DNA of 64,000 nucleotides from Leptospira sp. (GCA_027531445.1 JAPZRK010000058.1:1-64000); one strand, 5' to 3'. Positions 54,770 through 64,000 are shown, numbered from the stretch's first letter. Notes: generated from the sequence alone by a model not told the origin. Program-made: numbers and translations.

Positions 54770-55171
54770 TTAATTTTTTGTGAGGTATTCTACGTATTTT
54801 GCAACAACAGGAATGTTGTCACCAAGGTGCTTGTAAGCAACCATTGGAGATCCTTTGATTCCTTCATTCAATGTCTTTGTGATACCAGCGATTGTGTTTC
54901 CATTTTTCCACTCAGAGGCAGGCGCTTTGAAGTTTCTTGGCTTTGGGTTGAGGGCTGCAGCTGCTGCACCATCACCACCACCTTTTTCTCCGTGGCAAGA
55001 TGAACAGTTTTGAAGGAAAATTTCTTCGCCCTTTGCGATTTCAGGATCCACTGTAGCAGCAGGTGTAGCTTCTGTAGTAGCAGTTGGTTCCGCTGGCTTG
55101 TCACCGCAGGCAATCATCGTGATAGCTAAAGCTAGCATCGATACAGTAAGTACGAGTTTATTAAATTTCAT
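54770..55171 (-). CDS. Cytochrome c lipoprotein
   Basis: A 133-aa protein with a lipobox (TMIAC) followed by a Thr/Ala/Pro linker and one class I cytochrome c domain. Heme-binding motif CSSCH (FLQNCSSCHGEKGGGDGAA), axial Met probably in KGSPMVAYKHL. It could shuttle electrons on the outer face of the inner membrane, for example to the caa3 oxidase encoded about 10 kb away. Monocistronic. Confidence 0.9.
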   Translation of the reverse strand: MKFNKLVLTVSMLALAITMIACGDKPAEPTATTEATPAATVDPEIAKGEEIFLQNCSSCHGEKGGGDGAAAAALNPKPRNFKAPASEWKNGNTIAGITKTLNEGIKGSPMVAYKHLGDNIPVVAKYVEYLTKN

Positions 55172-55234
55172 GTTTCACTCCGAAATATGGTTACTTCCAT
55201 TAGATTGTCACAGAAGTGTTTTGGCGACTAAATT

Positions 55235-56149
55235 TCAACTTTTGCCTAGAAGATTTGTGAGAGCGCCCTCTAGATTTTGATACTGAAACTCATAACCTTC
55301 ATCCAGCAATCGCCTGGGAGATACGAATTGTCCTTCCGTAATCACCTGCGAACCTTCCCCATATAGACCTTGTATGGCGATGGAAGGGATTTTAAATATA
55401 CAGGGACGAAAGAGTACACGGGCCAATGTTTTGGAAAAAAAATGATTATTGCATGGATTAGGTGAGACAATGTTATACGCACCTTGTGAGGATTTCTTTT
55501 CCACGAGATAGTGAGCTGATGCTACAAAGTCAGCTATGTGAACCCAGCTCATTCCTTGTTCACCAGTGGCGATGGGACCTCCAACGCCAAATTGAAATGG
55601 GGGAATCATTTTTTCGAGGGCTCCTCCTTTGGGAGAGAGAACGATGCCAGTACGCAGGATGATGGTTCTGATTCCTATTTCTTGGAGAGGTTCAACCTCC
55701 TTCTCCCACTCAACACATAACTTTGCCAGATAGTCATCGCCAGGAGCATGAGATTCCGAATAAGGCTCATTATATGATTCCGACATTCCATAGTATCCAA
55801 TGGCAGATCCTTGTAACATCACCTTGGGAGGTTGTTTGCAATCACGAATACGTGCAACCAACCCACGGGTAAAATCGATGCGTGAAGTTCGGATCATATC
55901 CTTTCTTTCTTGGGTCCATCGAACACCAGCGATAGGTTCGCCTACTAGATTGATTAAAACATCCAATCCTTCTAATTGGGCGCTCGTGGGGATCGTGGTC
56001 GTGACACACTCAATCTGCGCGTAAGGTTGTAGGTGAACGGGAAGTTCCGTTCTACGTGTAAAGACGCGGAATTGATGTCCTCGTTTGATCCAATAAGGAA
56101 TGAGTTCGCTACCAATGAGTCCAGTGCCACCAAGGATACCTATTTTCAT
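55235..56149 (-). CDS. TIGR01777-type NAD-dependent epimerase
   Basis: A 304-aa extended-SDR-like protein of the TIGR01777/YfcH family. The nucleotide-binding start MKIGILGGTGLIGSEL is clear, followed by NLVGEPIAGVRWTQERKDMI and SAIGYYGMSE, the family signatures. Reaction unknown; relatives are called cell-division inhibitor SulA homologues by annotation tradition only. Start MKIG at 56149. Confidence 0.9.
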   Translation of the reverse strand: MKIGILGGTGLIGSELIPYWIKRGHQFRVFTRRTELPVHLQPYAQIECVTTTIPTSAQLEGLDVLINLVGEPIAGVRWTQERKDMIRTSRIDFTRGLVARIRDCKQPPKVMLQGSAIGYYGMSESYNEPYSESHAPGDDYLAKLCVEWEKEVEPLQEIGIRTIILRTGIVLSPKGGALEKMIPPFQFGVGGPIATGEQGMSWVHIADFVASAHYLVEKKSSQGAYNIVSPNPCNNHFFSKTLARVLFRPCIFKIPSIAIQGLYGEGSQVITEGQFVSPRRLLDEGYEFQYQNLEGALTNLLGKS

Positions 56150-56222
56150 AATCACCTACTTTCCAATTGCTTCAAAAAAATAAGTAGAAGTTTTTTCTAA
56201 TGGATACATAATTTTGGAATCA

Positions 56223-56807
56223 ATGAAAGTAGCCATTTTAATTCCACTCTCACTTTGGGCATTTGCACTGATTTTTGGAAATTATCAAATTTTCTCAACG
56301 ACCAATACAAAAATGGAAATCTTCCATTCGCAACCGCCATTTCGGATCGGTGCCGTCTCCAATCATAAAAATCTTGCTCTTGTTTTAGACGCAAATCTCG
56401 CAACCTATTGGGAAAGAACGGAAATACCTCACTCTGGAAGTGATTTTTTTCTAGAGATGAAACTCACTCATTTTTGGGATGGAAAAGTTTTTTCACCTTT
56501 TCCGACAAAGTCGATCGCCTGGAAGGCATGTCCTGGGCGCACGCTACCGAAGTTCCGAGCCAAACTTTATCTTCGTGAGAGCATCAATGTGGACAAGGAG
56601 TTACGAATGCCAAAAGATCAACTGATCACAGAAATCAAAAACGATTCAAATGGTCTCAAAGAACTTTCCTCTCCTATTTCCGTCGTGGACAATTTAAAAC
56701 CTGAAACCAATTATCCGCATGGCATATCAATTTATACACTGGAGGTCAAACTTTCTGAAATACTTTCTCCAAATGACTGCTTTTCGGAAATTATGATTAG
56801 AGAATAA
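56223..56807 (+). CDS. Exported protein of unknown function preceding the MoxR operon
   Basis: A 194-aa protein with an N-terminal signal or anchor (MKVAILIPLSLWAFALIFG). The segment NLALVLDANLATYWERTEIP resembles the start of discoidin-like carbohydrate-binding domains, but the rest is not clear enough to claim it. Two or three cysteines. One nucleotide separates it from the MoxR gene, so it may belong to that operon. Confidence 0.65.
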   Translation: MKVAILIPLSLWAFALIFGNYQIFSTTNTKMEIFHSQPPFRIGAVSNHKNLALVLDANLATYWERTEIPHSGSDFFLEMKLTHFWDGKVFSPFPTKSIAWKACPGRTLPKFRAKLYLRESINVDKELRMPKDQLITEIKNDSNGLKELSSPISVVDNLKPETNYPHGISIYTLEVKLSEILSPNDCFSEIMIRE

Positions 56808-56808
56808 A

Positions 56809-58392
56809 ATGGATTCACACCTTTCAAATAAAAAAGTTTCACAGTCACCGACTCTCCCCCACAAACAAGACGTTAAACGTAAATTTGACATTGCAAGTTT
56901 GGTTGAAGAAGGTCCCCTACCTGTTCAAAGTGGAGAATCAAACTCGTTAGGATTGGACGAAAAATTAAGAAAGGCATATTTTTGGATCACAAACTATGCG
57001 ATAATCACACCTTTTTATGACATTGAATACAGCGATAGACCTCCAGTTCAATTTTTAATCGGAGATTTAAAATCAAAAATCACTCTCCCATCAAGTCAAA
57101 GTTATTCGAGTTTTGTTCTCTTACCATTATTGACTTTGGTTGTTCGTGGCAAATGCCTTCTCGTGGGAGGTCCAGGGCGTGGAAAAACTGCCTCTGCAAT
57201 TTTAATGGGTGTCATCGCTGGTTATTCACTCAAAGAAATCAAAAGGGCAATTCAACATGGTCAACCCCAAATGACGATCACTGATCTCTTAGGGAATCCG
57301 CTTCCATCAGATCTTATGAATGCAAAGTCTATGGATGAAATCAAGATTTCCTGGAGGAAATGGCTTGGTATGCGTGTTAAAGTGATAGACGAATACAATC
57401 GTATCCCCACAAGAACACAATCAGCTCTTCTTACAATACTCGGAGACAACTATGCAGAGCTCTATGATCAAATCTTTGAATGTCCGGAAGCCGCCTGGTA
57501 CCTTACTGCGAATGATGATGCAGGAGGCGGAACCTATCAGGTGATAGAGGCATTAAAAGATCGAATCGATATCGTAGTGAAGGCTTTGCACTTTAACACT
57601 CGTTTTATACGTGATTTATTACAACGCGTTGAAGAAAATTTTAAGCCAGAGGCGATGGTTCCGAAAGAAATTATTTTCACCGAAGCAGAAATCGAATCCA
57701 TCAGTGAAGAAATCAGAAGTATAACGATCCCTTCACCGCTTCGTCGGAGAATGGAGTTTTTTGCTTCCCAATTTGAATTTTTTGAGTCTGGCGGTGAACA
57801 ACTAGAGTATAAAACAAAAGATACAGTCAAACTTTCAATGACAGACTTAACCAGTCTCTCCTCACTTGAACAAGGAAAAGACCGAAAAAAAGATTTAGGA
57901 TCCCAAACAAAAAACGGACTCTCAGTTCGAGCTATTTTTACTTGTATCAATTATGCGAAAGCTTTAGCTTACTTTCGAGGTTTACGTGAAGTTAAAATCG
58001 AAGATTTAGCACATATCCTACCTTTTGTTTTACATGACAAATTAGTTCAAAATTCGGAATCTCCATTTTTCGAAGAACCAGGTTATGCGGTTTATCGAAG
58101 CGATAGAGTTAGCTGGATACGCAAGTTATTTGAACTTTCCTGTGCTGAATATGATAGATTGGGTTTGGATAAAAATGATTCGGTCGCAGCGTTAAGTTCT
58201 AAATTCGAAGAAGGTTTAGAAGGACTCTCTCTTTCAGACACGAAAGCAAGAATTATAGCTATCGAAAAGGAAGTCGAAGCCATAAGCAAACAACGCAAAA
58301 TCTATGGTCATGTGTACGACGATCTATTGAAATTGAAGTATTTGCATCAGCGTTATACAAACTATGCACACTGGCTCGAGGAAAATGGATGA
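56809..58392 (+). CDS. MoxR-type AAA+ ATPase
   Basis: A 527-aa cytosolic AAA+ protein. Walker A GGPGRGKT at residues 120-127, Walker B VKVIDEYNRI with D194/E195, sensor-like segment AAWYLTANDDAGGGT, and an arginine-rich lid. An extra C-terminal helical part (about 440-527) is coiled-coil-like. MoxR ATPases work as chaperone-like partners of VWA proteins, and such a protein is encoded two genes downstream. Coupled to the next gene by a 4-nt overlap. Confidence 0.88.
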   Translation: MDSHLSNKKVSQSPTLPHKQDVKRKFDIASLVEEGPLPVQSGESNSLGLDEKLRKAYFWITNYAIITPFYDIEYSDRPPVQFLIGDLKSKITLPSSQSYSSFVLLPLLTLVVRGKCLLVGGPGRGKTASAILMGVIAGYSLKEIKRAIQHGQPQMTITDLLGNPLPSDLMNAKSMDEIKISWRKWLGMRVKVIDEYNRIPTRTQSALLTILGDNYAELYDQIFECPEAAWYLTANDDAGGGTYQVIEALKDRIDIVVKALHFNTRFIRDLLQRVEENFKPEAMVPKEIIFTEAEIESISEEIRSITIPSPLRRRMEFFASQFEFFESGGEQLEYKTKDTVKLSMTDLTSLSSLEQGKDRKKDLGSQTKNGLSVRAIFTCINYAKALAYFRGLREVKIEDLAHILPFVLHDKLVQNSESPFFEEPGYAVYRSDRVSWIRKLFELSCAEYDRLGLDKNDSVAALSSKFEEGLEGLSLSDTKARIIAIEKEVEAISKQRKIYGHVYDDLLKLKYLHQRYTNYAHWLEENG

Positions 58393-59330
58393 TCTCTGAA
58401 GAATGGAAAAAAATAATCATTCAAGAAAGATCTCACCTCAACCAATTGGTCATTCTTTTCAAACAGAACTACCAAACATTTAACGAAAGGGTTTTAGAAG
58501 AATTTACCGTTCCTTACTTCACAGCACTCTCTAAAAGTTTGCCAGATCCGAAGGATAACGATACAGTCAGCCATTCCTTTGAGATATTACTCAAATTGAT
58601 TCAAAAGGGAGTATTCCGCAATCCGCATGGAGAAAAGGAAATGGCAATTTTAGATGTGATATCAAAAATACCAGGCCCATTGAATGAAAATCTGAACTTG
58701 ACCCTATCCCATTTGGTCAATGCACTTTCAAAATTAAAAAGCTCATCCGAAATTAAATTCTTAAGTCGATTGTCATTGATATCATCAGATTTGTATAATT
58801 TAAAAGATCTCAATCATTCCCTCATCGTACTTGCATGGCTTGGTGGTCATCCTGAATATCGTGCCTCTGCAATGGAAGTTTTTGATTCGTTACCAGAAAG
58901 GATACGGACCAACGTTTCCAAAGAATTACAAATCCCAACTGATACCTTCGTCTCTATCTTTACGCATTCTCCTTTTGGAAATCAAAACGCAGAAACAGCT
59001 AAAACGGTGAGATACAAATTAATCTCAGGCTATCCACTGCACAATGGGAATTTTTACAAAGTTCCCACTTTACTGAATTCAGAAGCAAATACCATTGTTT
59101 GTTCTGGAGAAAATTTTTATGAAGTTTACTTTGACTCGTTCGGTGAGAGTATTTTTCCGACATCAAAAATAAAAGGAATTTCAAAAACACAAATCACCTC
59201 TCCATTCTGGAATCAGATTATCAAAAGTAAATTTCTAATAGATGATATTACATCGGTGATTGAATCTGAAGAATATCTCGTCATCACTTTAAAAAATTCA
59301 TATATGATCTTTCTCTTTTATAGAAGCTGA
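58389..59330 (+). CDS. Unknown protein in the MoxR/VWA operon
   Basis: A 313-aa soluble protein: a helical N-terminal half (about residues 1-190, HEAT-like spacing, SHSFEILLKLIQKGVF) and a beta-rich C-terminal part (about 205-313). I recognise no family. It sits between the MoxR and VWA genes (4-nt overlap upstream, 2-nt gap downstream), so it is likely the third component of the same machine. Confidence 0.7.
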   Translation: MISEEWKKIIIQERSHLNQLVILFKQNYQTFNERVLEEFTVPYFTALSKSLPDPKDNDTVSHSFEILLKLIQKGVFRNPHGEKEMAILDVISKIPGPLNENLNLTLSHLVNALSKLKSSSEIKFLSRLSLISSDLYNLKDLNHSLIVLAWLGGHPEYRASAMEVFDSLPERIRTNVSKELQIPTDTFVSIFTHSPFGNQNAETAKTVRYKLISGYPLHNGNFYKVPTLLNSEANTIVCSGENFYEVYFDSFGESIFPTSKIKGISKTQITSPFWNQIIKSKFLIDDITSVIESEEYLVITLKNSYMIFLFYRS

Positions 59331-59332
59331 AT

Positions 59333-61069
59333 ATGAACTTAATGATTCAATGGACAGAAAAATGGGAGGAAGCACTTGCACTTTGGAGTGACTATGTAAA
59401 ATTAAGACCTCCAAAGTTCATCCTGACAGAAAAAGAAGAGAAAGAGCTGGGTATTACAGAAAGTTTTGCCGCCATTCGACTCGTTGACCACCAGATCGTT
59501 CTATCTGTACGAAAACTTATCAACCTAAAGTTAGAAGATTATCCACTGGAAATTATGGGTCATGAAATTGGCCACCATGTATATTGCCCTGGAGATCTTT
59601 CCGATCAAGGCAAATTGATTTTTATTACAAGAGAAGCATTGCCTAGGTTTGAGCACCTTGCACCTATGGTAGTGAACATCTATGAGGATTTATTTATAAA
59701 TGATAAGCTAAAACGACAACATACGCTGAGAATGGAGGATATTTATAAAAAAATAGGCAAACAGGATGATCCATTTTGGAATTTCTATATGCGTACATAT
59801 GAAATCCTTTGGGCATTGCCTAAAAACACTCTTACGACAGAAAGCATAACAGAGAACATCGACGCAGATGCCATTTTGGTAAATCGAATCATCCGAAATT
59901 TTTCCAATGATTGGTTAAGAGGTGCATTCGATTTTGCGAATATATGTTTTCCTTATTTTATGGGGAAAGATGCAAACAAATCTTTAAATCAATTCAGTGT
60001 TCTCTTAGACACAAAAAATATCGGTGAAGGAGCAGAAATGCCCAACGGTATAACTGACATAGAGATTGAATCCGTTTTGACTGATGGCCTCGATGCTTCT
60101 CTTGGGAAAAAATCGAAAACGAATAAAAAAGATGATAATGATGAATCCTCACCAGCTGAAAATTCTAAGGATCAGGTTCCAAAAATCTCACTCTCACCAA
60201 GTCAATATTCCGCTATTGGTGAGGCTCTTGGTATCAAAGCGACTTTATCTGAAATGGCTTACAAATTCTATAAAGAGCGTGCACTTCCATATTTAGTTTC
60301 TTTTCCAAGTATGATCACACCTGGAGCACCAGAACATATTCTTGAGGGAAACGATATGTGGGAAATAGGCTCTCCAATTGAAAATATAAATTGGATTGAA
60401 TCCGTAATCAAAGGACCATACGTTATCCCTGGTTATACCACTGTTGAAAATGTATATGGCGAGATGCCTTCTTATGAAGTGGAGTCAAATCCGATAGACT
60501 TGGACTTGTTTGTCGATTGTTCTGGATCAATGCCTAATCCTCAAACAGACCTATCTTATTTAACACTTGCTGGCACAATCATTGCCTTGTCTGCATTACG
60601 TGTTGGATCAAAAGTGAGAGCGACTCTTTGGTCAGGCACAAATGAATATTTTACAACGGACTCATTTACCAGGGATGAAAAGTCCATTCTTCAAATACTC
60701 ACTGGATATATCGGTGGCAGCACATGTTTTCCGTTAGATTTGTTTGAAAAAGAATATAAAAATAGATCAAAATCGAAACGTAAATCACATATCCTCATTA
60801 TTTCCGATGAAGGAATCGATACAATGTATACCCAAGAATATCATACAGACACCCGTAAATTCGTTAAAGAAATGTTGGAAGGTGCCGGCGGAGGTGGATC
60901 CATGGTTTTGAATCTCTACTCTCAAATTCTTGGCAAAGAAATCGCGGAGATGAAATCCTCTGGCTGGAATATATTCACCATATCCAATTGGGATCAATTG
61001 GTTGAATTTAGTAAAAACTTCGTAAAAAGTACCTATGAAAGAAATAAGATATTATATAAAACGCATTAG
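59333..61069 (+). CDS. HExxH metallopeptidase-like protein with C-terminal VWA domain
   Basis: A 578-aa soluble protein. The N-terminal part has IMGHEIGHHVYCPGD with H77, E78 and H81, a zinc-peptidase-like motif, and a downstream Glu-rich helix (NIYEDLFINDKL) that could give the third ligand. A charged low-complexity linker (about 245-285) follows. The C-terminal VWA domain has a MIDAS motif DCSGS at 395-399 in LDLFVDCSGSMPNP. This resembles the DUF2201-like fusion known with MoxR ATPases. Both sites look intact. Confidence 0.85.
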   Translation: MNLMIQWTEKWEEALALWSDYVKLRPPKFILTEKEEKELGITESFAAIRLVDHQIVLSVRKLINLKLEDYPLEIMGHEIGHHVYCPGDLSDQGKLIFITREALPRFEHLAPMVVNIYEDLFINDKLKRQHTLRMEDIYKKIGKQDDPFWNFYMRTYEILWALPKNTLTTESITENIDADAILVNRIIRNFSNDWLRGAFDFANICFPYFMGKDANKSLNQFSVLLDTKNIGEGAEMPNGITDIEIESVLTDGLDASLGKKSKTNKKDDNDESSPAENSKDQVPKISLSPSQYSAIGEALGIKATLSEMAYKFYKERALPYLVSFPSMITPGAPEHILEGNDMWEIGSPIENINWIESVIKGPYVIPGYTTVENVYGEMPSYEVESNPIDLDLFVDCSGSMPNPQTDLSYLTLAGTIIALSALRVGSKVRATLWSGTNEYFTTDSFTRDEKSILQILTGYIGGSTCFPLDLFEKEYKNRSKSKRKSHILIISDEGIDTMYTQEYHTDTRKFVKEMLEGAGGGGSMVLNLYSQILGKEIAEMKSSGWNIFTISNWDQLVEFSKNFVKSTYERNKILYKTH

Positions 61070-61604
61070 CGAGTTCCCAACGCACTTGATTCAAATTGAA
61101 TCCATCTCGATTGAATCTCTATGGCATGATACTATGGTGCGCCTAACGGGAGAATTAAATCAGGTAGATTTTTTAAAAACCCAGAATTGGAAACAAATTC
61201 AGTCTGATTTGAATATTGCTGGATTACACTCGATGATTAGTTATCTGTTAGTTGATGAGGAGTCAACACTTGAAAAATTTGATAATTTGGCTAAAGATCA
61301 TTTGGCTTCTTTTTTAAAAGATCAACTTCCATTATTAGCGGAGGCAGTTTCTCCCTTTACTGAATGGATAAATGATGGAGAACGGAGTGAAGAACTTGTA
61401 AGATCTTTATTTCATTTCTTGGATGTACTTCCATCTGGAGAATCAAAGGATTACTTTAAAGACAGATACAAATCTATCGATACAATAGAACGATTTAAAA
61501 TTTTAGAAGAATCCAAAAAAAGCCAAGAGAGAGCAAAAGAGATGTTAAGAAAAATAAAGCAGGCGGAGGAAGAAGAGGCTGCCTCAAAATACAATCGCGA
61601 ATGA
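61035..61604 (+). CDS. Unknown protein in the MoxR/VWA operon
   Basis: A 189-aa soluble, mostly helical, acidic protein ending in a charged coiled coil (SKKSQERAKEMLRKIKQAEE). It overlaps the VWA gene by 35 nt and the ligase gene by 4 nt, which implies strict co-expression. No known domain. Confidence 0.7.
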   Translation: MKEIRYYIKRISEFPTHLIQIESISIESLWHDTMVRLTGELNQVDFLKTQNWKQIQSDLNIAGLHSMISYLLVDEESTLEKFDNLAKDHLASFLKDQLPLLAEAVSPFTEWINDGERSEELVRSLFHFLDVLPSGESKDYFKDRYKSIDTIERFKILEESKKSQERAKEMLRKIKQAEEEEAASKYNRE

Positions 61605-62986
61605 ATCTTGATTTTGATTTGTATCGAAAAAACACTCCATTGATGAAGGATAAATGGCTTGAATCTCTTAAAAAATCCTTTTATTCGCAATACGCCCCAA
61701 TGTGGAATGTCATCATAGGTGATCGTATAACAGAAGATGATTACCGATTTGTAAAAAAGTTTGAACAGGATTTATATGAAAACAGATCTCCTTCAAGTTC
61801 GGAACCAAATGATCGCATTTTAAAGTACATTCGCGGTTTGAGGTTCCACTCAATTTTTTATTACGATCGTCTAAACAAAATATCTTTGCCGTCCGACTTT
61901 CAAGAGATTCGTCCGATGACAAGGGATGACCTTCAAAACCGAATTACAGAAATTTTACCCATTGTGTCAAATCTCGACAGAATGGTTGTCAACCCCACCT
62001 CGGGCACAACTGGCATTCCCATACTCGCACCCAATCACCCAAAAACAATCGGATGTTATGTGCCATTGATCGAGTATTCCTTGGCTAGACATGGAGTAAA
62101 AACGATTCATCATTATAACGAAACTACAGCCATTCAACTTTGTAACCAACATAAAACAATTGTCTACATAACCCCCCATAGTTTGGCGGAAGGTGCAAAG
62201 TTTGCGAAAATCAATTTAACAAAGTCAGATTGGAAATCCCAAGATCATATCAACCAATTCATAAAAGATGAAGAACCTATTTTTTTATCTGGCGATCCTT
62301 ATTCATTTGAGGGTGCCCTTGAAATGAATCTTCAGTATCAACCGAAAGCGATTCATTCCACTGCATTGGATTTGAGTGAAACTCTTCGAATTAAACTCAA
62401 AGAGCATTTTCAATGTCCCGTTATCAACTTTTATTCTTTGAATGAAACAGGGCCCATTGCCTATTCATGTCCAAACCATCCAGAACAAATGCATTTGATC
62501 TCAAATGATATATATATTGAAATTATTGATGAAACAGGAAAACCTGCAAGTTTAGGTGAAATCGTTGTAACAGGCGGAAGAAATCCATACCTTCCATTAC
62601 TCAGATACAGGACAGGTGACTGGGGCGAATTGGACCATTCGCCGTGTGACTGCGGTGAGGTGTCAGCACGTCTCAAATTGTTGAAAGGTCGCAAGCCAAT
62701 TTTTTTTACGGATACCCAAGGCAACAAAGTGAATCCAGTCGATATTTCGAGAATACTAAGGATGGATTCAAATATTTTAAATCATAGTTTTGTGCAAAAA
62801 AAGAATGGGTCTTATGAAATAAAAGTAAGATGGTATAACGTTCCAGGAAAAGAAAATACGGAAGAACTCGTATCCAAGTTTAATTTGCTCTTCGGCAATG
62901 ATGCAAAAATAACGCTCATGGAACTACCTATCTCAAATGGAAAAAAACACAAGATGTTTATCAATGAAAACCTGAATGAAATTTAA
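61601..62986 (+). CDS. PaaK-like adenylate-forming ligase
   Basis: A 461-aa AMP-forming enzyme of the PaaK/phenylacetate-CoA ligase-like family. Visible: P-loop NPTSGTTGIPI, adenine-binding FYSLNETGPIAYSC, YRTGDWGELDHSPCDCGE and a C-terminal small domain. It would activate a carboxylic acid as an acyl-AMP and pass it to CoA or another acceptor. The substrate cannot be read. Coupled by overlap to the upstream unknown gene and to nadR. Confidence 0.85.
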   Translation: MNLDFDLYRKNTPLMKDKWLESLKKSFYSQYAPMWNVIIGDRITEDDYRFVKKFEQDLYENRSPSSSEPNDRILKYIRGLRFHSIFYYDRLNKISLPSDFQEIRPMTRDDLQNRITEILPIVSNLDRMVVNPTSGTTGIPILAPNHPKTIGCYVPLIEYSLARHGVKTIHHYNETTAIQLCNQHKTIVYITPHSLAEGAKFAKINLTKSDWKSQDHINQFIKDEEPIFLSGDPYSFEGALEMNLQYQPKAIHSTALDLSETLRIKLKEHFQCPVINFYSLNETGPIAYSCPNHPEQMHLISNDIYIEIIDETGKPASLGEIVVTGGRNPYLPLLRYRTGDWGELDHSPCDCGEVSARLKLLKGRKPIFFTDTQGNKVNPVDISRILRMDSNILNHSFVQKKNGSYEIKVRWYNVPGKENTEELVSKFNLLFGNDAKITLMELPISNGKKHKMFINENLNEI

Positions 62987-64000
62987 ACATGGATTGGTCT
63001 TGGGTAAATTCTATCCGCCGCACAAAGGTCATTTATATCTAATTGAAGAAGCAAAAAAAAGGTGCGATTTGCTGACAGTCGTTATATCTTCCTTGAAAGC
63101 TGAGCAAATTCCAGGCAGCTTGCGATTCGAATGGTTAAAAGCACTTACAAAGGGCAAGGATGTAAATATTGTTTGGATTCAAGATGAGAATCCACAGTAT
63201 CCTGAAGAAGATCCGAATTTTTGGAATATCTGGAAACAATCAATACAGGAAGCACTTTATAAAAGTCAAAGTTCGCCTATCGATTCCATTTTTTCCTCTG
63301 AATTATATGGAGATCCACTTGGAAACGTTCTAGGTGTCCCCCACGAATTGATCGATCTAGGTAGGAAAAATTTTTCGATTTCTGCAAGTCAAATTCGTAA
63401 CGAACCGAGCAAGTATTGGGACTTTATCCCAGAACTACTGCGCCCTTATTTTTTGAAACGAGTCGTCATTACTGGACCAGAATCTGTCGGTAAGTCTACG
63501 CTCACAAGGATGTTAGGTGAAGCTTTCCAAACTTCGATCGTTGAGGAATATGCAAGAGAATATTTAGAGTCGAAAGGTAGATATGTTATCGAAGAAGATA
63601 TACTCCAAATTGGAAAAGGTCATCTTAAATTAGAGTTAGAGATGTCAAAACATGCCAATCGGATTTTGTTCTTAGACACAGACCATATAACAACTAAAAT
63701 TTATAGCGAATACTATTTTAAAAATTGTCCAAAATGGATAGAATTTTGTGCCAAGAACTTGCAATATGATGAATCTATTTTTTTGGATATCGATGTTCCT
63801 TGGATTGCTGATCCACAACGAGATTTGGGTGAAGTTAGGGAGGAAATAAAATCAATTTTTCAACTTGAGCTTAAAAAAGCTAAGAGGAGTTATAAACTTG
63901 TATCAGGTAGTTTTTTGCAAAGAGCGGAAGTAGCTAAATCAATTATTGAAATGATTTTAAAGCAACCGATGAATCCGATTTATTTCACAGAAGAGCAAAG
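62976..64000 (+). CDS. nadR: NadR-like NMN adenylyltransferase/ribosylnicotinamide kinase (3' end beyond window)
   Basis: At least 341 aa, cut by the window end. It starts at ATG 62976, inside the ligase gene (11-nt overlap). The N-terminal nucleotidyltransferase domain has the motif FYPPHKGH at residues 12-19 and ISASQIR near 130-136. The kinase domain has P-loop GPESVGKST at 167-175. This is the NadR two-domain fusion without the N-terminal HTH repressor domain of enteric NadR. It makes NAD from NMN and NMN from ribosylnicotinamide. Confidence 0.85.
   Translation, partial: MKFKHGLVLGKFYPPHKGHLYLIEEAKKRCDLLTVVISSLKAEQIPGSLRFEWLKALTKGKDVNIVWIQDENPQYPEEDPNFWNIWKQSIQEALYKSQSSPIDSIFSSELYGDPLGNVLGVPHELIDLGRKNFSISASQIRNEPSKYWDFIPELLRPYFLKRVVITGPESVGKSTLTRMLGEAFQTSIVEEYAREYLESKGRYVIEEDILQIGKGHLKLELEMSKHANRILFLDTDHITTKIYSEYYFKNCPKWIEFCAKNLQYDESIFLDIDVPWIADPQRDLGEVREEIKSIFQLELKKAKRSYKLVSGSFLQRAEVAKSIIEMILKQPMNPIYFTEEQ

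Noticed and set aside
57537..57950. A 137-aa minus-strand frame opposite the MoxR gene
   Set aside because: It is antisense to a well-supported AAA+ gene and has no sign of being translated.

Overview
The window looks like a piece of a Leptospira chromosome, probably from the saprophytic side of the genus. That sub-clade guess is weak; the genus call is firmer. Supporting features are the very long TIGR04388-type protein, many signal-peptide lipoproteins, an OmpL47-like repeat protein, a FlaA-like flagellar sheath protein, a CarD–PIN/TRAM–Lnt cluster, SpoIIE/STAS signalling proteins and moderately AT-rich DNA. No rRNA, tRNA, transposase, integrase or CRISPR array was recognised.

Region 1 (1-12.2 kb) is the accessory part. 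A 2.4-kaa secreted protein ends in what looks like a papain/C39-type cysteine-peptidase domain. It is followed by a small lipoprotein gene that starts inside its 3' end. Then comes a displaced copy of the last 40 codons of the large gene with a second, paralogous lipoprotein. After that lie two more broken C-terminal fragments, one with peptidase M15-like metal motifs and an A-AAA-AAG heptamer at its frame break, each followed by a lipoprotein. A structured direct repeat of about 170 bp, continuing into C-rich DNA, brackets this last part. My reading is a polymorphic-toxin-like locus with one intact tip/immunity pair and a graveyard of displaced pairs. That function is inference.

Region 2 (12.2-25.3 kb): two small lipoproteins, a membrane-anchored LuxR-type regulator, an operon of an SH3/M23 murein hydrolase, a large ankyrin protein and two cyclic-nucleotide-binding proteins, then an SDR/acyltransferase pair, a persulfide dioxygenase/TauE sulfur pair, a PpiD/SurA-like anchored protein and CheX.

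Region 3 (25.3-42.1 kb): an OmpA/PD40 envelope operon, an ABC-F ATPase, a ComF-STAS-RdgB-OMP operon, OmpL47-like and FlaA-like exported proteins, and a CarD–PIN/TRAM–Lnt operon.

Region 4 (42.1-50.6 kb): a complete A2-type caa3 cytochrome oxidase operon with an SCO copper chaperone and an overlooked 50-aa membrane peptide at its head. It is divergent from the heme A/heme O synthases ctaA-ctaB. Two TPM-domain proteins follow.

Region 5 (50.6-56.2 kb): a SpoIIE-type phosphatase with a 7TM sensor, citrate synthase, a STAS antagonist, a zinc-ribbon membrane protein, a cytochrome c lipoprotein and a TIGR01777 epimerase, all on the minus strand.

Region 6 (56.2-64 kb): a tightly overlapping plus-strand operon of a MoxR-type AAA+ ATPase, an unknown protein, an HExxH/VWA protein, another unknown, a PaaK-like adenylate-forming ligase and a NadR-like NAD enzyme cut by the window end. 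This combination is the second candidate for an undescribed system.
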